A DNA stretch of 64,000 bases from UBA11612 sp964475755 (GTDB taxonomy: Bacteria > Pseudomonadota > Alphaproteobacteria > Rhodospirillales > Rhodospirillaceae), in NCBI GenBank assembly GCA_964475755.1, contig CAYYXR010000001.1, forward strand, positions 186,001 to 250,000. The letters run 5' to 3'. The position numbers were made by a program, and so were the translations under genes. This document shows positions 1-8,616 of this stretch, one piece after another. Position 1 is the first letter of the stretch. Each line of letters begins with the position of its first letter. The notes beneath the pieces are model-generated. The model saw only the letters and a program-made list of their open reading frames with translations, had not been told where the DNA came from and ran no database searches.

Positions 1-8
1 AGTTTACG

Positions 9-332
9 TTAAACCGCGCGAATCGCGCCGTTGGCATCCACCATAACCGCAACTGGCGTCAGAGACTGGCCCACGCAGGGGCCGCGCACGCATGCTCCTG
101 TCGCAATGTCGAAATAGGCGCCGTGGTTGGCACACAGTACATACTGGCGGGTGAGATCGAAGAACATGTCCTCACGCCAATTGAGCGGCAGGCGCGCATG
201 AGGGCAGGAATTTACATAGTCACGCACATTTTCGCCGTCGCGGATCACGAACAGCGAAATGCGCTCCCCGTTTTCCTCACGGACCACTTCCTTTGCGCCG
301 GTCGCCTCAAGATCGGTTAGATGACACAGCAC
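9..332 (-). CDS. Rieske [2Fe-2S] domain protein
   Basis: Small 107-residue protein that is essentially one Rieske domain. It has the paired cluster-binding motifs C-P-H (about residue 43) and C-A-N-H (about residue 67), separated by about 21 residues, as in soluble Rieske ferredoxins and nitrite-reductase small-subunit-like proteins. There is no signal peptide or membrane segment, so it should be cytoplasmic. The residues after the second motif (G-A-Y-F-D) follow the family pattern. It lies just downstream of the YciI-like gene on the same strand and probably shares a transcript with it. The electron-transfer partner cannot be inferred from the sequence. Confidence 0.85.
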   Translation of the reverse strand: MLCHLTDLEATGAKEVVREENGERISLFVIRDGENVRDYVNSCPHARLPLNWREDMFFDLTRQYVLCANHGAYFDIATGACVRGPCVGQSLTPVAVMVDANGAIRAV

Positions 333-349
333 GGCCCGGCCGACTTCAT

Positions 350-634
350 TTATGCGCCGGGCAGAACCTGGCGAGTCGCCACGATGACGACCTTTTCGAA
401 TAGCCCCGCTTTGTTGTAGGGGTCGGTCTCAAAAAACGCGCGCGCCGCATCTGCGCTCTCGAATTCTCCGATTAGAAGAGAGCCCTTTGGTGTTTCCCCG
501 TCGTCTTCCAGCATCGGCCCGCCATACACGATCGTAACGCCTGAGCCTTTGATCCATGCCAAATGCTCCGCCCGCGTTTTTAAGCGCAAGTCAACGTGAT
601 CGGCTTTGTCAAAACACATGGCGGCAATAAGCAT
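350..634 (-). CDS. YciI-like protein
   Basis: 94-residue alpha/beta ferredoxin-like fold protein of the YCII family. The N-terminal strand (M-L-I-A-A-M), the conserved H at residue 24 region (R-A-E-H-L-A-W) and the G-S-L-L-I-G-E-F strand followed by A-R-A-F-F-E-T-D-P-Y match the family. In alphaproteobacteria a YciI gene commonly sits next to gpsA and tsaD, as it nearly does here; the ManC-type gene is inserted between them. The biochemical role of the family is mostly unknown. Confidence 0.85.
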   Translation of the reverse strand: MLIAAMCFDKADHVDLRLKTRAEHLAWIKGSGVTIVYGGPMLEDDGETPKGSLLIGEFESADAARAFFETDPYNKAGLFEKVVIVATRQVLPGA

Positions 635-661
635 CGGTCTCTCCCGTTAATTGATCAGGCT

Positions 662-2296
662 TTATTTGCGTTTCGGCGGCGTTTTCTTGGTGCCGGATTT
701 TTTACTGGCGGACTTTGTCGATGGACGAACAACCCGCCGCGCGGCACGGCGGCGCGCGGCCGCGCTGGGGTCGGCTTTGCGGCGCGGTCCTACGTTCTCT
801 TTCTTCTTGGCTTTTGATTTGGCTTTGGCTTTCGTTTTCTTTGATGTTCCGCCGGACCCGCGCCCGTAGTCGTCGACAATGCGTACAATATCATCCTCGC
901 CGACATACTCACCCGACTGCACTTCGATCATGTGCAAATCCACCTGGCCGGGATTGGCAAGACGGTGCACGGTTCCCGCTGGTATGAACGTGGATTCGTT
1001 TTCGCGCAGAATGAAATCATCTTTTTCTCGTGTCACAACAGCGGTGCCCGTCACCACCACCCAATGTTCACTGCGGTGCCAATGCTTTTGCAAAGACAGC
1101 TGCGCGCCCGGCTTGACGCAAATGCGCTTCACTTTGAACCGCGCGCCTTCATCCATGGTCTGGAACCAGCCCCAGGGCCGGTACGTGCGCGCCTGCGCGG
1201 TGGCCTCCACGCGTCCATCCGCCTTCAGTTTCTCGACAATCTGTTTGACCTGTTGATCATGAGCTTTGTCGGCCACGAGCACCGCATCGGCGGTCACGAC
1301 CACCACAAGGTCCTTCACTCCGATCACAGCCGTCAGCTGTTTCTCGCTGCGCACATAAGTGTTCTCGGCACCAAGCGCCATCACGTCGCCAAGAATGGTG
1401 TTGCCCGCGCCGTCCTTTTTGGTTTCGGCGTGCAGCGCGCCCCACGAGCCCACATCGGACCAATCCATGTCCACCGGCACCACTGCGGCTTTGTCGGTCC
1501 GCTCCATAATCCCATAATCGATAGACTGCGAGGGTACCTTGGCGAAGGTTTCGCTATCCAGACGAAAGAAGAAGAGATCGTTTTGCCCTTTTGCCAATGA
1601 CGCGCGGCAGGCTGGGCCAATGGCTGGTTCGTTGCGGTCCAGTTCCGAGAGAAACAGACTGACCGGGCACAGGAAAATTCCGCCATTCCAAAAGTATCCC
1701 CCGGTCTTCAGAAATTTTTTCGCCGTCGTTTCATCTGGTTTTTCGACAAATCGCTCGACTTGATTTGCATCGTGGGCGCTGGGCAAAGCGCTGCCGCGCT
1801 TGATGTATCCGTAGGCGGTGGACGGCGATGTTGGTTGAATGCCGAACGTCACCAGATGCCCAGAGCTGGCGACAGGCACAGCCGTTGCCACGGCAACGCG
1901 GAATGCCTCCGGTTTTTTGACAAGATGATCCGACGGCATGATGAGCATCAATGCATCGGGATCTTTTTCCAAAAGCAGCGCCGCAACGCAGGCCGCCGGC
2001 GCTGTATTCCGGCCCATGGGCTCGATCACGATGGCTTTGGGCTCGACATCAACGGCGCGCAGCTGTTCGGCGACAATAAAGCGGTGCGCCTCATTACACA
2101 CCACGATGGGCGGCTCGACGGAAAACCGGGCCCCTTCCGGCATCGCTCTTAAACGTAGAGCGGTTTCCTGCAAAAGACTGCGCTCGGAGATCAACGGCTG
2201 CAGCTGCTTGGGGAACTCTTCGCGCGAGAGCGGCCACAACCGTGAGCCGCTGCCGCCCGAAAGAATGACCGGATAAAGGTTAACGGTTTTGCTCAC
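662..2296 (-). CDS. Mannose-1-phosphate guanylyltransferase / mannose-6-phosphate isomerase (ManC/AlgA type), basic C-terminal tail
   Basis: 544-residue bifunctional sugar-nucleotide enzyme. The N-terminal nucleotidyltransferase carries the signature G-G-S-G-S-R-L-W-P-L-S-R with P-K-Q (residues about 14-32) and F-V-E-K-P-D (about 183). The C-terminal type II phosphomannose isomerase cupin (about 350-470) contains R-P-W-G-W-F and H-W-H-R-S-E-H-W. It would make GDP-mannose for polysaccharide or glycolipid synthesis. After the cupin there is an unusual tail of about 65 residues, very rich in Lys, Arg, Ala and Ser, not expected in the family. The gene starts with ATG at 2296, 37 bp downstream of gpsA on the same strand. 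Confidence 0.9.
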   Translation of the reverse strand: MSKTVNLYPVILSGGSGSRLWPLSREEFPKQLQPLISERSLLQETALRLRAMPEGARFSVEPPIVVCNEAHRFIVAEQLRAVDVEPKAIVIEPMGRNTAPAACVAALLLEKDPDALMLIMPSDHLVKKPEAFRVAVATAVPVASSGHLVTFGIQPTSPSTAYGYIKRGSALPSAHDANQVERFVEKPDETTAKKFLKTGGYFWNGGIFLCPVSLFLSELDRNEPAIGPACRASLAKGQNDLFFFRLDSETFAKVPSQSIDYGIMERTDKAAVVPVDMDWSDVGSWGALHAETKKDGAGNTILGDVMALGAENTYVRSEKQLTAVIGVKDLVVVVTADAVLVADKAHDQQVKQIVEKLKADGRVEATAQARTYRPWGWFQTMDEGARFKVKRICVKPGAQLSLQKHWHRSEHWVVVTGTAVVTREKDDFILRENESTFIPAGTVHRLANPGQVDLHMIEVQSGEYVGEDDIVRIVDDYGRGSGGTSKKTKAKAKSKAKKKENVGPRRKADPSAAARRRAARRVVRPSTKSASKKSGTKKTPPKRK

Positions 2297-2333
2297 CGCG
2301 ACTCCCCATTCCTTTTAAAATGCGCAATGTCGC

Positions 2334-3335
2334 TTACCCGAGCTCGTCGCGGAACGGGCGGTCCAACAATCCGCGCAGCATATCATCAATCGACGCATTG
2401 TGATTAAGCACTTGGTTGATGGCGCTGCAAATCGGCATGTCCACATTCAGTTTTTCCGCAAGAGACATGACCGCCTCCGCGGTCGCCACACCTTCCGTCA
2501 CCGACCGGCGCGCACCCAACACCTCTTCCATGCTCTTGCCTTCGCCCAGCGCCGCACCCAACGAATAGTTCCGGGACTGCATGGATGTAGCCGTCAGAAC
2601 CAAGTCACCCAGACCGGATAGTCCCATGAGGGTTTCCGCGCGCCCGCCGCGCGCAACGGCAAGACGAACAATTTCGTTGAGCCCACGCGTCAAAAGCGCG
2701 GCGCGCGCGTTGGCGCCAAGGCCCATGCCCTCCGCCATACCGCAACCGATAGCGAGCACGTTCTTCACCGCGCCGCCTACTTCAGCGCCGGTGGCATCGT
2801 CCGATAGGTACGGTCGGAACTCGGGTGAGCCGATGGCTTCCGCAACGCGGCGCCCCAAATCTTCGTCCGAGGCAGCAAGAGTGATGGCCGTCGGTAGTCC
2901 CGACGCGACTTCGCGGGCGAATGTCGGGCCCGACAAAACCAAAATGGAAGCCTTGGACAGGGTCTCGCCGACCACATCAGTCATCAATGCGGACGTGCCC
3001 AGTTCAATACCCTTTGAGCAAATGACGACCGGTGTGCCCGAATTAATGTGGCCTTCGAGTTTCTTGCACGTTTCCCGCAAAAACTGCGCGGGCACAACCA
3101 GAAGCAATGCGTCCGCCGCGGCTGCGCGCCCCAAATCACCTGTTGCCGTGATCGCGCCGTCAAGATCGACATCGGGAAGATACGATGTATTCCGATGTTC
3201 GCGGTTAATGGCCGTAACGACCTCGGGCTCAAGGGCCCAAAGCGTCACGTCGCGGCCGGCCCGTTTGACCACGGCAGCCAGGGCTGTTCCCCATGCCCCC
3301 GCACCGATCACGCCTATCCGCTGAATTCCCGCCAT
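2334..3335 (-). CDS. gpsA: Glycerol-3-phosphate dehydrogenase [NAD(P)+]
   Basis: Makes sn-glycerol-3-phosphate from dihydroxyacetone phosphate for phospholipid synthesis in the cytoplasm. The N-terminal Rossmann motif G-A-G-A-W-G-T-A, the S-G-P-T-F-A segment and the K-N-V-L-A-I-G catalytic-lysine region are all present. Length with this start is 333 residues, normal for GpsA. The frame stays open about 35 codons further upstream, but that stretch is not conserved, and the ATG at 3335 has a GAGG ribosome-binding site about 4 bases ahead. The divergent neighbour begins about 110 bp away, so the promoters lie between 3336 and 3442. Confidence 0.95.
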   Translation of the reverse strand: MAGIQRIGVIGAGAWGTALAAVVKRAGRDVTLWALEPEVVTAINREHRNTSYLPDVDLDGAITATGDLGRAAAADALLLVVPAQFLRETCKKLEGHINSGTPVVICSKGIELGTSALMTDVVGETLSKASILVLSGPTFAREVASGLPTAITLAASDEDLGRRVAEAIGSPEFRPYLSDDATGAEVGGAVKNVLAIGCGMAEGMGLGANARAALLTRGLNEIVRLAVARGGRAETLMGLSGLGDLVLTATSMQSRNYSLGAALGEGKSMEEVLGARRSVTEGVATAEAVMSLAEKLNVDMPICSAINQVLNHNASIDDMLRGLLDRPFRDELG

Positions 3336-3442
3336 GGCCTCGACTTCAAAGAGTTGCAGATCAAAGTCTTTGCATGGGCACACCGTAATTGTCCATATAG
3401 TGGCATACTCACTCAGTTCAGCAGGGACCAAGACCCGCACCT

Positions 3443-4453
3443 ATGACTGTGCTCGTCACCGGCGCCGCCGGATTTATCGGATTTCACGTCGCCATGCGGC
3501 TTCTCGACGAGGAACGCCGCGTGGTCGGGCTGGACAATTTCAACACGTATTACGATGTCGGATTGAAAGAAGCCCGTTGGGCACAGCTAAAAAAACGCCT
3601 GGGCTTTCTTGGCATGCAGATGGACCTCGCCAGCCGCCGGTCCATTTTCAAACTTTGCGATGAAACGGAACCGACACGGATCGTTCATCTGGGTGCCCAA
3701 GCAGGTGTGCGGTACGGAATCGACAACCCGGAGGCCTACACGAATTCAAACCTTGTCGGCTTCATGAATATTCTGGAAGCGTCGCGCGCTTTGAAAATCG
3801 ATCATCTGGTGTTTGCATCAACGAGTTCCGTGTACGGCGCCAACACCACCATGCCGTTCGCCGAGCACCATACGGCCGATCATCAGATCAGCCTCTATGC
3901 CGCGACCAAACGCGCCAATGAGGCTTTGGCACATTCTTATGCGCATCTTTATAGAATTCCGAGTACCGGCCTGCGTTTTTTTACGGTGTACGGTCCGTGG
4001 GGGCGCCCGGACATGGCCCCGCAAAAATTCACGGCACGGATTTTCGCCGGTGACCCCATCGACGTTTACAATCAGGGCCGGATGAAGCGCGATTTCACCT
4101 TCATAGATGACATCGTCGAAGGCATCGTGCGCGTGCTCGACCATGTCCCGGTGCCCGACGAGTCATGGGATCCGGCAAACCCGACGCCGGACGGAAGCGG
4201 AGTTGCGCCCTACCGTATATTCAACATCGGACGCGGCGAGTCAGTGGACCTGATGGATTTCATCGCCGGGTTGGAAAAACACATTGGCAAAAAAGCCGAA
4301 CTGAATTTCATGCCGATGCAGCCGGGCGATGTGGAAGGAACGTGGTGCGATGTCAGCGCGCTTCATCGCGCCGTCGGTTACGCCCCTAAAGTGTCCATCG
4401 ATGAGGGCCTTGCAAAGACCGTCGCGTGGTTCCGCGATTACTATAAAGTCTAA
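3443..4453 (+). CDS. UDP-glucuronate 4-epimerase-like NAD-dependent epimerase
   Basis: 336-residue short-chain dehydrogenase/epimerase. It has the N-terminal NAD motif G-A-A-G-F-I-G-F-H, an S-S-V-Y-G segment, and the catalytic Y-x3-K as Y-A-A-T-K. The D-N-F-N-x-Y-Y-D motif after strand 2 and the R-F-F-T-V-Y-G-P-W-G-R-P-D-M-A block are typical of UDP-glucuronic acid epimerases (LspL/Cap1J type), which supply UDP-galacturonate for capsule or lipopolysaccharide. It is divergent from gpsA and converges on tsaD, overlapping the tsaD stop by 4 bp. Substrate assignment is by family resemblance only. Confidence 0.88.
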   Translation: MTVLVTGAAGFIGFHVAMRLLDEERRVVGLDNFNTYYDVGLKEARWAQLKKRLGFLGMQMDLASRRSIFKLCDETEPTRIVHLGAQAGVRYGIDNPEAYTNSNLVGFMNILEASRALKIDHLVFASTSSVYGANTTMPFAEHHTADHQISLYAATKRANEALAHSYAHLYRIPSTGLRFFTVYGPWGRPDMAPQKFTARIFAGDPIDVYNQGRMKRDFTFIDDIVEGIVRVLDHVPVPDESWDPANPTPDGSGVAPYRIFNIGRGESVDLMDFIAGLEKHIGKKAELNFMPMQPGDVEGTWCDVSALHRAVGYAPKVSIDEGLAKTVAWFRDYYKV

Positions 4454-5508
4454 GCCTTGACGCCCGCGCCCCGCGCCGGCGCAGCGTCGGGATCAAGCGG
4501 CCAGCGTGGGCGCGCCTTAAAATCCAATGGATCGATAAGTCCCAGTTTCAATCGCTCAAGACCTGCCCACGCGATCATCACGGCGTTATCCGTGCATAAA
4601 GCCACAGGCGGCGCGACAAACTTCATCCCTGCGTCTTCACATGTTTTCATCAGCGCGCTTCGTAACGCTGTGTTTGCCGCGACGCCGCCGGATACGACCA
4701 AGGTGTTGCCTTCCGCGTAGAGTGCACGGAAGGTTTCGATCGCACCAGCACAGCGGTCGGTTGCTGAGTCCACAAGCGCGGCCTGAAAAGACGCGGCGAG
4801 ATCGGAAACATCCTTTGTACTCAAATCACCCGCCGGCAGAGACTCGGCTGCCTGACGCACGGCGGTTTTTAAACCGGAGAAAGAGAAGTCACAGCCCGCT
4901 CTCCCCTTCATCGGGCGCGGCAGGTCAAATCGATTACGGTCACCATCCTTGGCCGCGCGCTCAATGGCCGGCCCACCGGGATATCCCAGACCCAGCATTT
5001 TCGCGACTTTGTCAAAAGCCTCACCAGCAGCATCGTCAACCGTTGTGCCCAAGCGCTGATACTTACCTACGTCCTGCACGGCCAACAGTTGGCAGTGCCC
5101 CCCCGAAACCAGCAGCAGTAGATACGGAAACTCAACGCCGTCGGTGAATCGTGCCGTCAACGCATGCCCTTCGAGGTGATTGACCGCGAGAAATGGAATG
5201 CCATGAACCGACGCAATTGCCTTTGCGGTCATCACGCCCACCAGAACGCCGCCGATCAACCCGGGCCCGGCAGTCGCGGCGACGCCTGACAAATCTTTGT
5301 AGGCCACACCGGCATCATTCATGGCGTTTTGAACAAGCGCATCCAGATGCGAAAGATGAGATCGGGCGGCGATTTCGGGAACGATGCCCCCATAGGGCTT
5401 GTGTTCGCTGATCTGGCTCAGCACAGCATGTGACAACACCTTTCCGGCACCATCGATGACGGCGGCGGCGGTCTCATCACAGCTGGTTTCAAGTCCGAGA
5501 ACGATCAT
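4450..5508 (-). CDS. tsaD: tRNA N6-adenosine threonylcarbamoyltransferase TsaD
   Basis: Transfers the threonylcarbamoyl group to A37 of ANN-decoding tRNAs (t6A). It begins with the family signature I-V-L-G-L-E-T-S-C-D-E-T-A-A-A. Metal-binding histidines lie in N-H-L-E-G-H (about residue 111), with the L-L-L-V-S-G-G-H-C and Y-P-G-G-P glycine-rich motifs after it. Length 352 is normal. Its partner TsaB is encoded about 5 kb away at 10522. In many alphaproteobacteria hemC-hemD diverge from tsaD; here hemD does, but hemC is not present. Confidence 0.96.
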   Translation of the reverse strand: MIVLGLETSCDETAAAVIDGAGKVLSHAVLSQISEHKPYGGIVPEIAARSHLSHLDALVQNAMNDAGVAYKDLSGVAATAGPGLIGGVLVGVMTAKAIASVHGIPFLAVNHLEGHALTARFTDGVEFPYLLLLVSGGHCQLLAVQDVGKYQRLGTTVDDAAGEAFDKVAKMLGLGYPGGPAIERAAKDGDRNRFDLPRPMKGRAGCDFSFSGLKTAVRQAAESLPAGDLSTKDVSDLAASFQAALVDSATDRCAGAIETFRALYAEGNTLVVSGGVAANTALRSALMKTCEDAGMKFVAPPVALCTDNAVMIAWAGLERLKLGLIDPLDFKARPRWPLDPDAAPARGAGVKA

Positions 5509-5656
5509 TCGATTTGATCACAAACACTAACTCTTAAAACGCCTTTTCACCCGATAACGCAGCCTCTACAACACTTAGTGGGGTGATGCCAGTTTCAAGC
5601 GCCGGCACGCCTTCACCAAAGGACCCGGCGCACAAACATAAACGTCTAAGACCGAA

Positions 5657-6945
5657 TTGCCGATGCGGGTATTGATCACACAGCCGGTGCAAAATGCCGC
5701 CGTTGTCGCGGGCGCGCTGCAATCCCGTGGCCATCATGCTCTGACGGTCCCGGTCGTAAACGTGGAGCGCATTGAACCCCCGGAAATCAAGCTGCAAGGG
5801 GCACAGGGATTTATTGTCACAAGCCCCGACGGTGCGCGCGCCCTCGCGGACACCATCGGCGTGCGCACGTTCCCCGTATTCGCCGACAGCGCCGTGACTG
5901 CATCCGAACTGAATCGCTTTGGTTTCAAGAACGTCAAATTCGCAAAGGACGACTCTGCCGATCTTGCGCGGCTTGTCGAAAAAAATGCGACACCCGATCA
6001 CGGGGCGTTCATTTATGCATGTAGCGCCACTGCTCCCATTCATCTTTCAGCTCTTTTGAGCAATATGGGTTTTGCTGTGAGGTCATCGCCCCTTTACAGC
6101 ATTACGCGCGTTGAAAATGTACCGCTCGAGTTGCGCAAGCTTTTGGAAACCGCGCAATCGATGTTGCAATGTTTTTATCTGCCGACGAAGCCCGCGCCTT
6201 TGTCCGCCTCATTCAAACCGAACAATTGGAACCGGCGGTCAAAGATTTAAAGACCCTTGCCGCAAATCCCATCGTCGCCGCGCCCCTTCGTGCATTGAAA
6301 CTTGGTGCCGTTGTCGTGCCGCCGGCCGGCGATCTCGAAACGCTTTACGACGCCCTGGATGGAAACCTGGTCGACAAAGTCGAACAAGACCGCTTGGCGC
6401 GTGAGCAAGCCGCCCACGAACAAGAAGAAAAACGGCGCGCCGAAACTGTGCGTCATCGTCAGGAGGAAGAGCGCACGCAGCGCGAACGCGAAGAGAAAGA
6501 GGCCGAGGCGCGCCGGCGAGAGCAGGACGCCGCAGAGCAAGCCCGCGCGGCACAAAAAGCCGCTGAGGTGGAGCGCATGGCGCGCGAAGAAGAAGAGCGC
6601 AAGCGCACCGAACAAGAGCGGCGCGAGCGGGAGTACGCGGAAGAAAAGCGCCTAGCCTACAAAAAATCTGAAGAGCACCGCTTAGAGCGGGAGCGGCGTG
6701 AAGCGGAAAAGGCTGAAGCCAAGCGCAGAAAAAAGGAAGAAAAGGAAAAGGCTGCGCGTGAAAAAGCGGAACGTAAACGCGCGGAGGCCGACGAAAAGAA
6801 ACGTGCCGCCGCCGAAAAGCGTGGAGCCGCAGAAGCGGCAAAAGCACAGAAAGATTTCCCGGTCGTCAGCGGAACGCCCCTGGCCGAAACCGTTGTCGGA
6901 ACCACTGCAACCGTGGCCTTGCCGGAAAGTTCATGTCATGGTTGA
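5657..6945 (+). pseudogene. hemD: Uroporphyrinogen-III synthase HemD, frameshifted, with C-terminal coiled-coil extension
   Basis: Closes and inverts the D ring of hydroxymethylbilane in haem synthesis. The first part (frame of 5657) reads as the HemD N-terminal half (M-R-V-L-I-T-Q-P; V-T-S-P-D-G-A-R-A) as far as L-R-K-L-L-E near 6148. The C-terminal half then continues one frame back as A-I-D-V-A-M-F-L-S-A-D-E-A-R-A-F. One missing A in the AAA run at about 6147-6149 would rejoin the two smoothly. The downstream frame runs on past the HemD fold (end about 6360) into roughly 150 residues rich in Glu, Arg, Lys and Ala (6385-6850), a predicted coiled coil, and stops at 6945, overlapping the Mic60 start by 13 bp. 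As read the gene is broken; sequencing error, real mutation and -1 recoding are all possible. Confidence 0.8.
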
Positions 6946-8612
6946 GCGGCCCCAAGGCGCCGGAGACTGACCGGCCCATGTTTGCGCACTTTGCCGAGTC
7001 GCCCCGTCCGGAGACCCCGCAAAACCTTGATGTGGCAGAGAAAAGTCCATCAGCTACAATAGAGCCGCCGGTTGCCGTGACCGCGGCCGCACCCGAACCT
7101 AGTGCGCCCCCGATGCCAGTGCCGCCGCAGGCGGATCAGGCCGAGCCGCCGCAATCGAAGGAAGAGAACGTCGTGTCACAGGAAACGCCGAAAGAGCCGG
7201 ATAAAGCGCCGGTGCAGGAAGACGCCCAGGAGCCGGCGAGGCAAGACGCCGCACCGGAGGCGGAACACGCACCGACGCCATCCAGCAAAGTCACCCGTTC
7301 AGGCGGGCGGGCAGAACGTTTGCGCGCCGAAGACGCCGCTGATCAGCGCGCGCGTGAGCAGCGGTACAAGAATTTTGATATCGGCGAGTCATCCTTGGAC
7401 GCGGCAAGCGCATCTGCCGAGCAAACAACCACAGCCAAAAAGCAGAGCGGAGGGGTCGGCCGCGTGGTTGGACTGTTCATTGTCCTGGTGGTAATGGCAA
7501 CCGCCGTGATCGGTACGGCGTCCTGGTGGGTGCCCAGAGTTGCGGACCTCGCCCGATCCGTGGGTCCCTCGGAACCTGCACCGCAAGAGCCTCAGCAGGT
7601 TGCGCAGCCCGAAACGACGCCGGACCGTGCGCCGGAAGCATCCGTATCGCAATCGCCGTCCTCGGCACCTCCGGCCGCGCCAGCGCAAAATGCCGCAAGC
7701 TTGCAGGCGCGCATCGCGGCTCTTGAAGAGAGACTTGCAAATACGGCGTCTTCAAACTCGCTCGGACAACTTGAAGATTGGATGAACGCGCTCGAACAGG
7801 GCGGGGTGAGCGATGAATCGGTTACGTCCATGGGGCAATCTCTGTCCAGCCAGGCCCGTCAATTGGCGGCGGTCAGCGCGCGGCTTTCAACATTGGAAGC
7901 GGCCATCGGCAACGCTGCGCGCCTTGAGGATCTTGCCGATCGCATTTCAGTTCTCGAAGGCAAAAGCGCGGATGCGGCCAGCGTCCTGTCGCTGTCCGAC
8001 AGAGTGACAGGTTTGGAGGAAACGTCCCGCAGCGCGGTTGCCCGGCAAACCGCCGAGGTCGCGCTGCTCATGGCAACCGTTCAATTGCGCGAAGCAATAG
8101 CGGCTGGACGCTCCTTCGCCGCTGAATTGGAAACGGCAAATGCATTGTCTGAGCGTGTTTTGGGCAGCGCCATTGATGCCGGTGGCTTTGCCACATACAG
8201 CCCACGGGGGATTCCGACGCTGAGCGACCTTCAGCGCCGGTTCGACAGCGCCGCAGCGAGCGCTGTGCGCGCAGGCACGATCCCGGACGGTGCAAGCGGA
8301 TGGATCAGGCAGTCCCTTGACCGCCTCCTGTCCATCGTCACCGTACGCCGGGCCGATGGCGAGATTGCGGGCGAAAGCACGTCAGCCGTACTTGCGCGCG
8401 CCGAAAACCGTTTAAATAACGGCGAACTTGCAGCCGCCACCGTGGAACTTAACGCGCTAAACGGTGCCGCTGCCGACGCCATTGCGGCCTGGACCGCGGA
8501 TGCACGCGCGCGAATTGCCGCGGAAAATGCGGCTTCAGGCGTCACAAACCGTGTTTTGGCGGCCATGACTGCGGAAGGCCGCGCGCAAACAACACCGGAC
8601 GGGGACGAATAA
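6933..8612 (+). CDS. Mitofilin/Mic60-family inner-membrane protein
   Basis: 559 residues: a long Pro/Ala/Glu-rich N-terminal region, one transmembrane helix at about residues 178-200 (V-V-G-L-F-I-V-L-V-V-M-A), then coiled-coil segments (about 250-370) and a conserved alpha-helical C-terminal region. This matches the alphaproteobacterial Mic60 (COG4223) layout, homologous to mitochondrial mitofilin. Such proteins sit in the inner membrane and help shape intracytoplasmic membranes. The gene commonly lies in a haem cluster with hemD and hemY, as here. Its ATG is inside the end of the preceding frame (13-bp overlap), which suggests translational coupling. Confidence 0.85.
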   Translation: MSWLSGPKAPETDRPMFAHFAESPRPETPQNLDVAEKSPSATIEPPVAVTAAAPEPSAPPMPVPPQADQAEPPQSKEENVVSQETPKEPDKAPVQEDAQEPARQDAAPEAEHAPTPSSKVTRSGGRAERLRAEDAADQRAREQRYKNFDIGESSLDAASASAEQTTTAKKQSGGVGRVVGLFIVLVVMATAVIGTASWWVPRVADLARSVGPSEPAPQEPQQVAQPETTPDRAPEASVSQSPSSAPPAAPAQNAASLQARIAALEERLANTASSNSLGQLEDWMNALEQGGVSDESVTSMGQSLSSQARQLAAVSARLSTLEAAIGNAARLEDLADRISVLEGKSADAASVLSLSDRVTGLEETSRSAVARQTAEVALLMATVQLREAIAAGRSFAAELETANALSERVLGSAIDAGGFATYSPRGIPTLSDLQRRFDSAAASAVRAGTIPDGASGWIRQSLDRLLSIVTVRRADGEIAGESTSAVLARAENRLNNGELAAATVELNALNGAAADAIAAWTADARARIAAENAASGVTNRVLAAMTAEGRAQTTPDGDE

Positions 8613-8616
8613 GCCC

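Noticed and set aside
5534..6043. 169-codon minus-strand frame over hemD
   Set aside because: Lies opposite the conserved hemD sequence; no recognisable domain.
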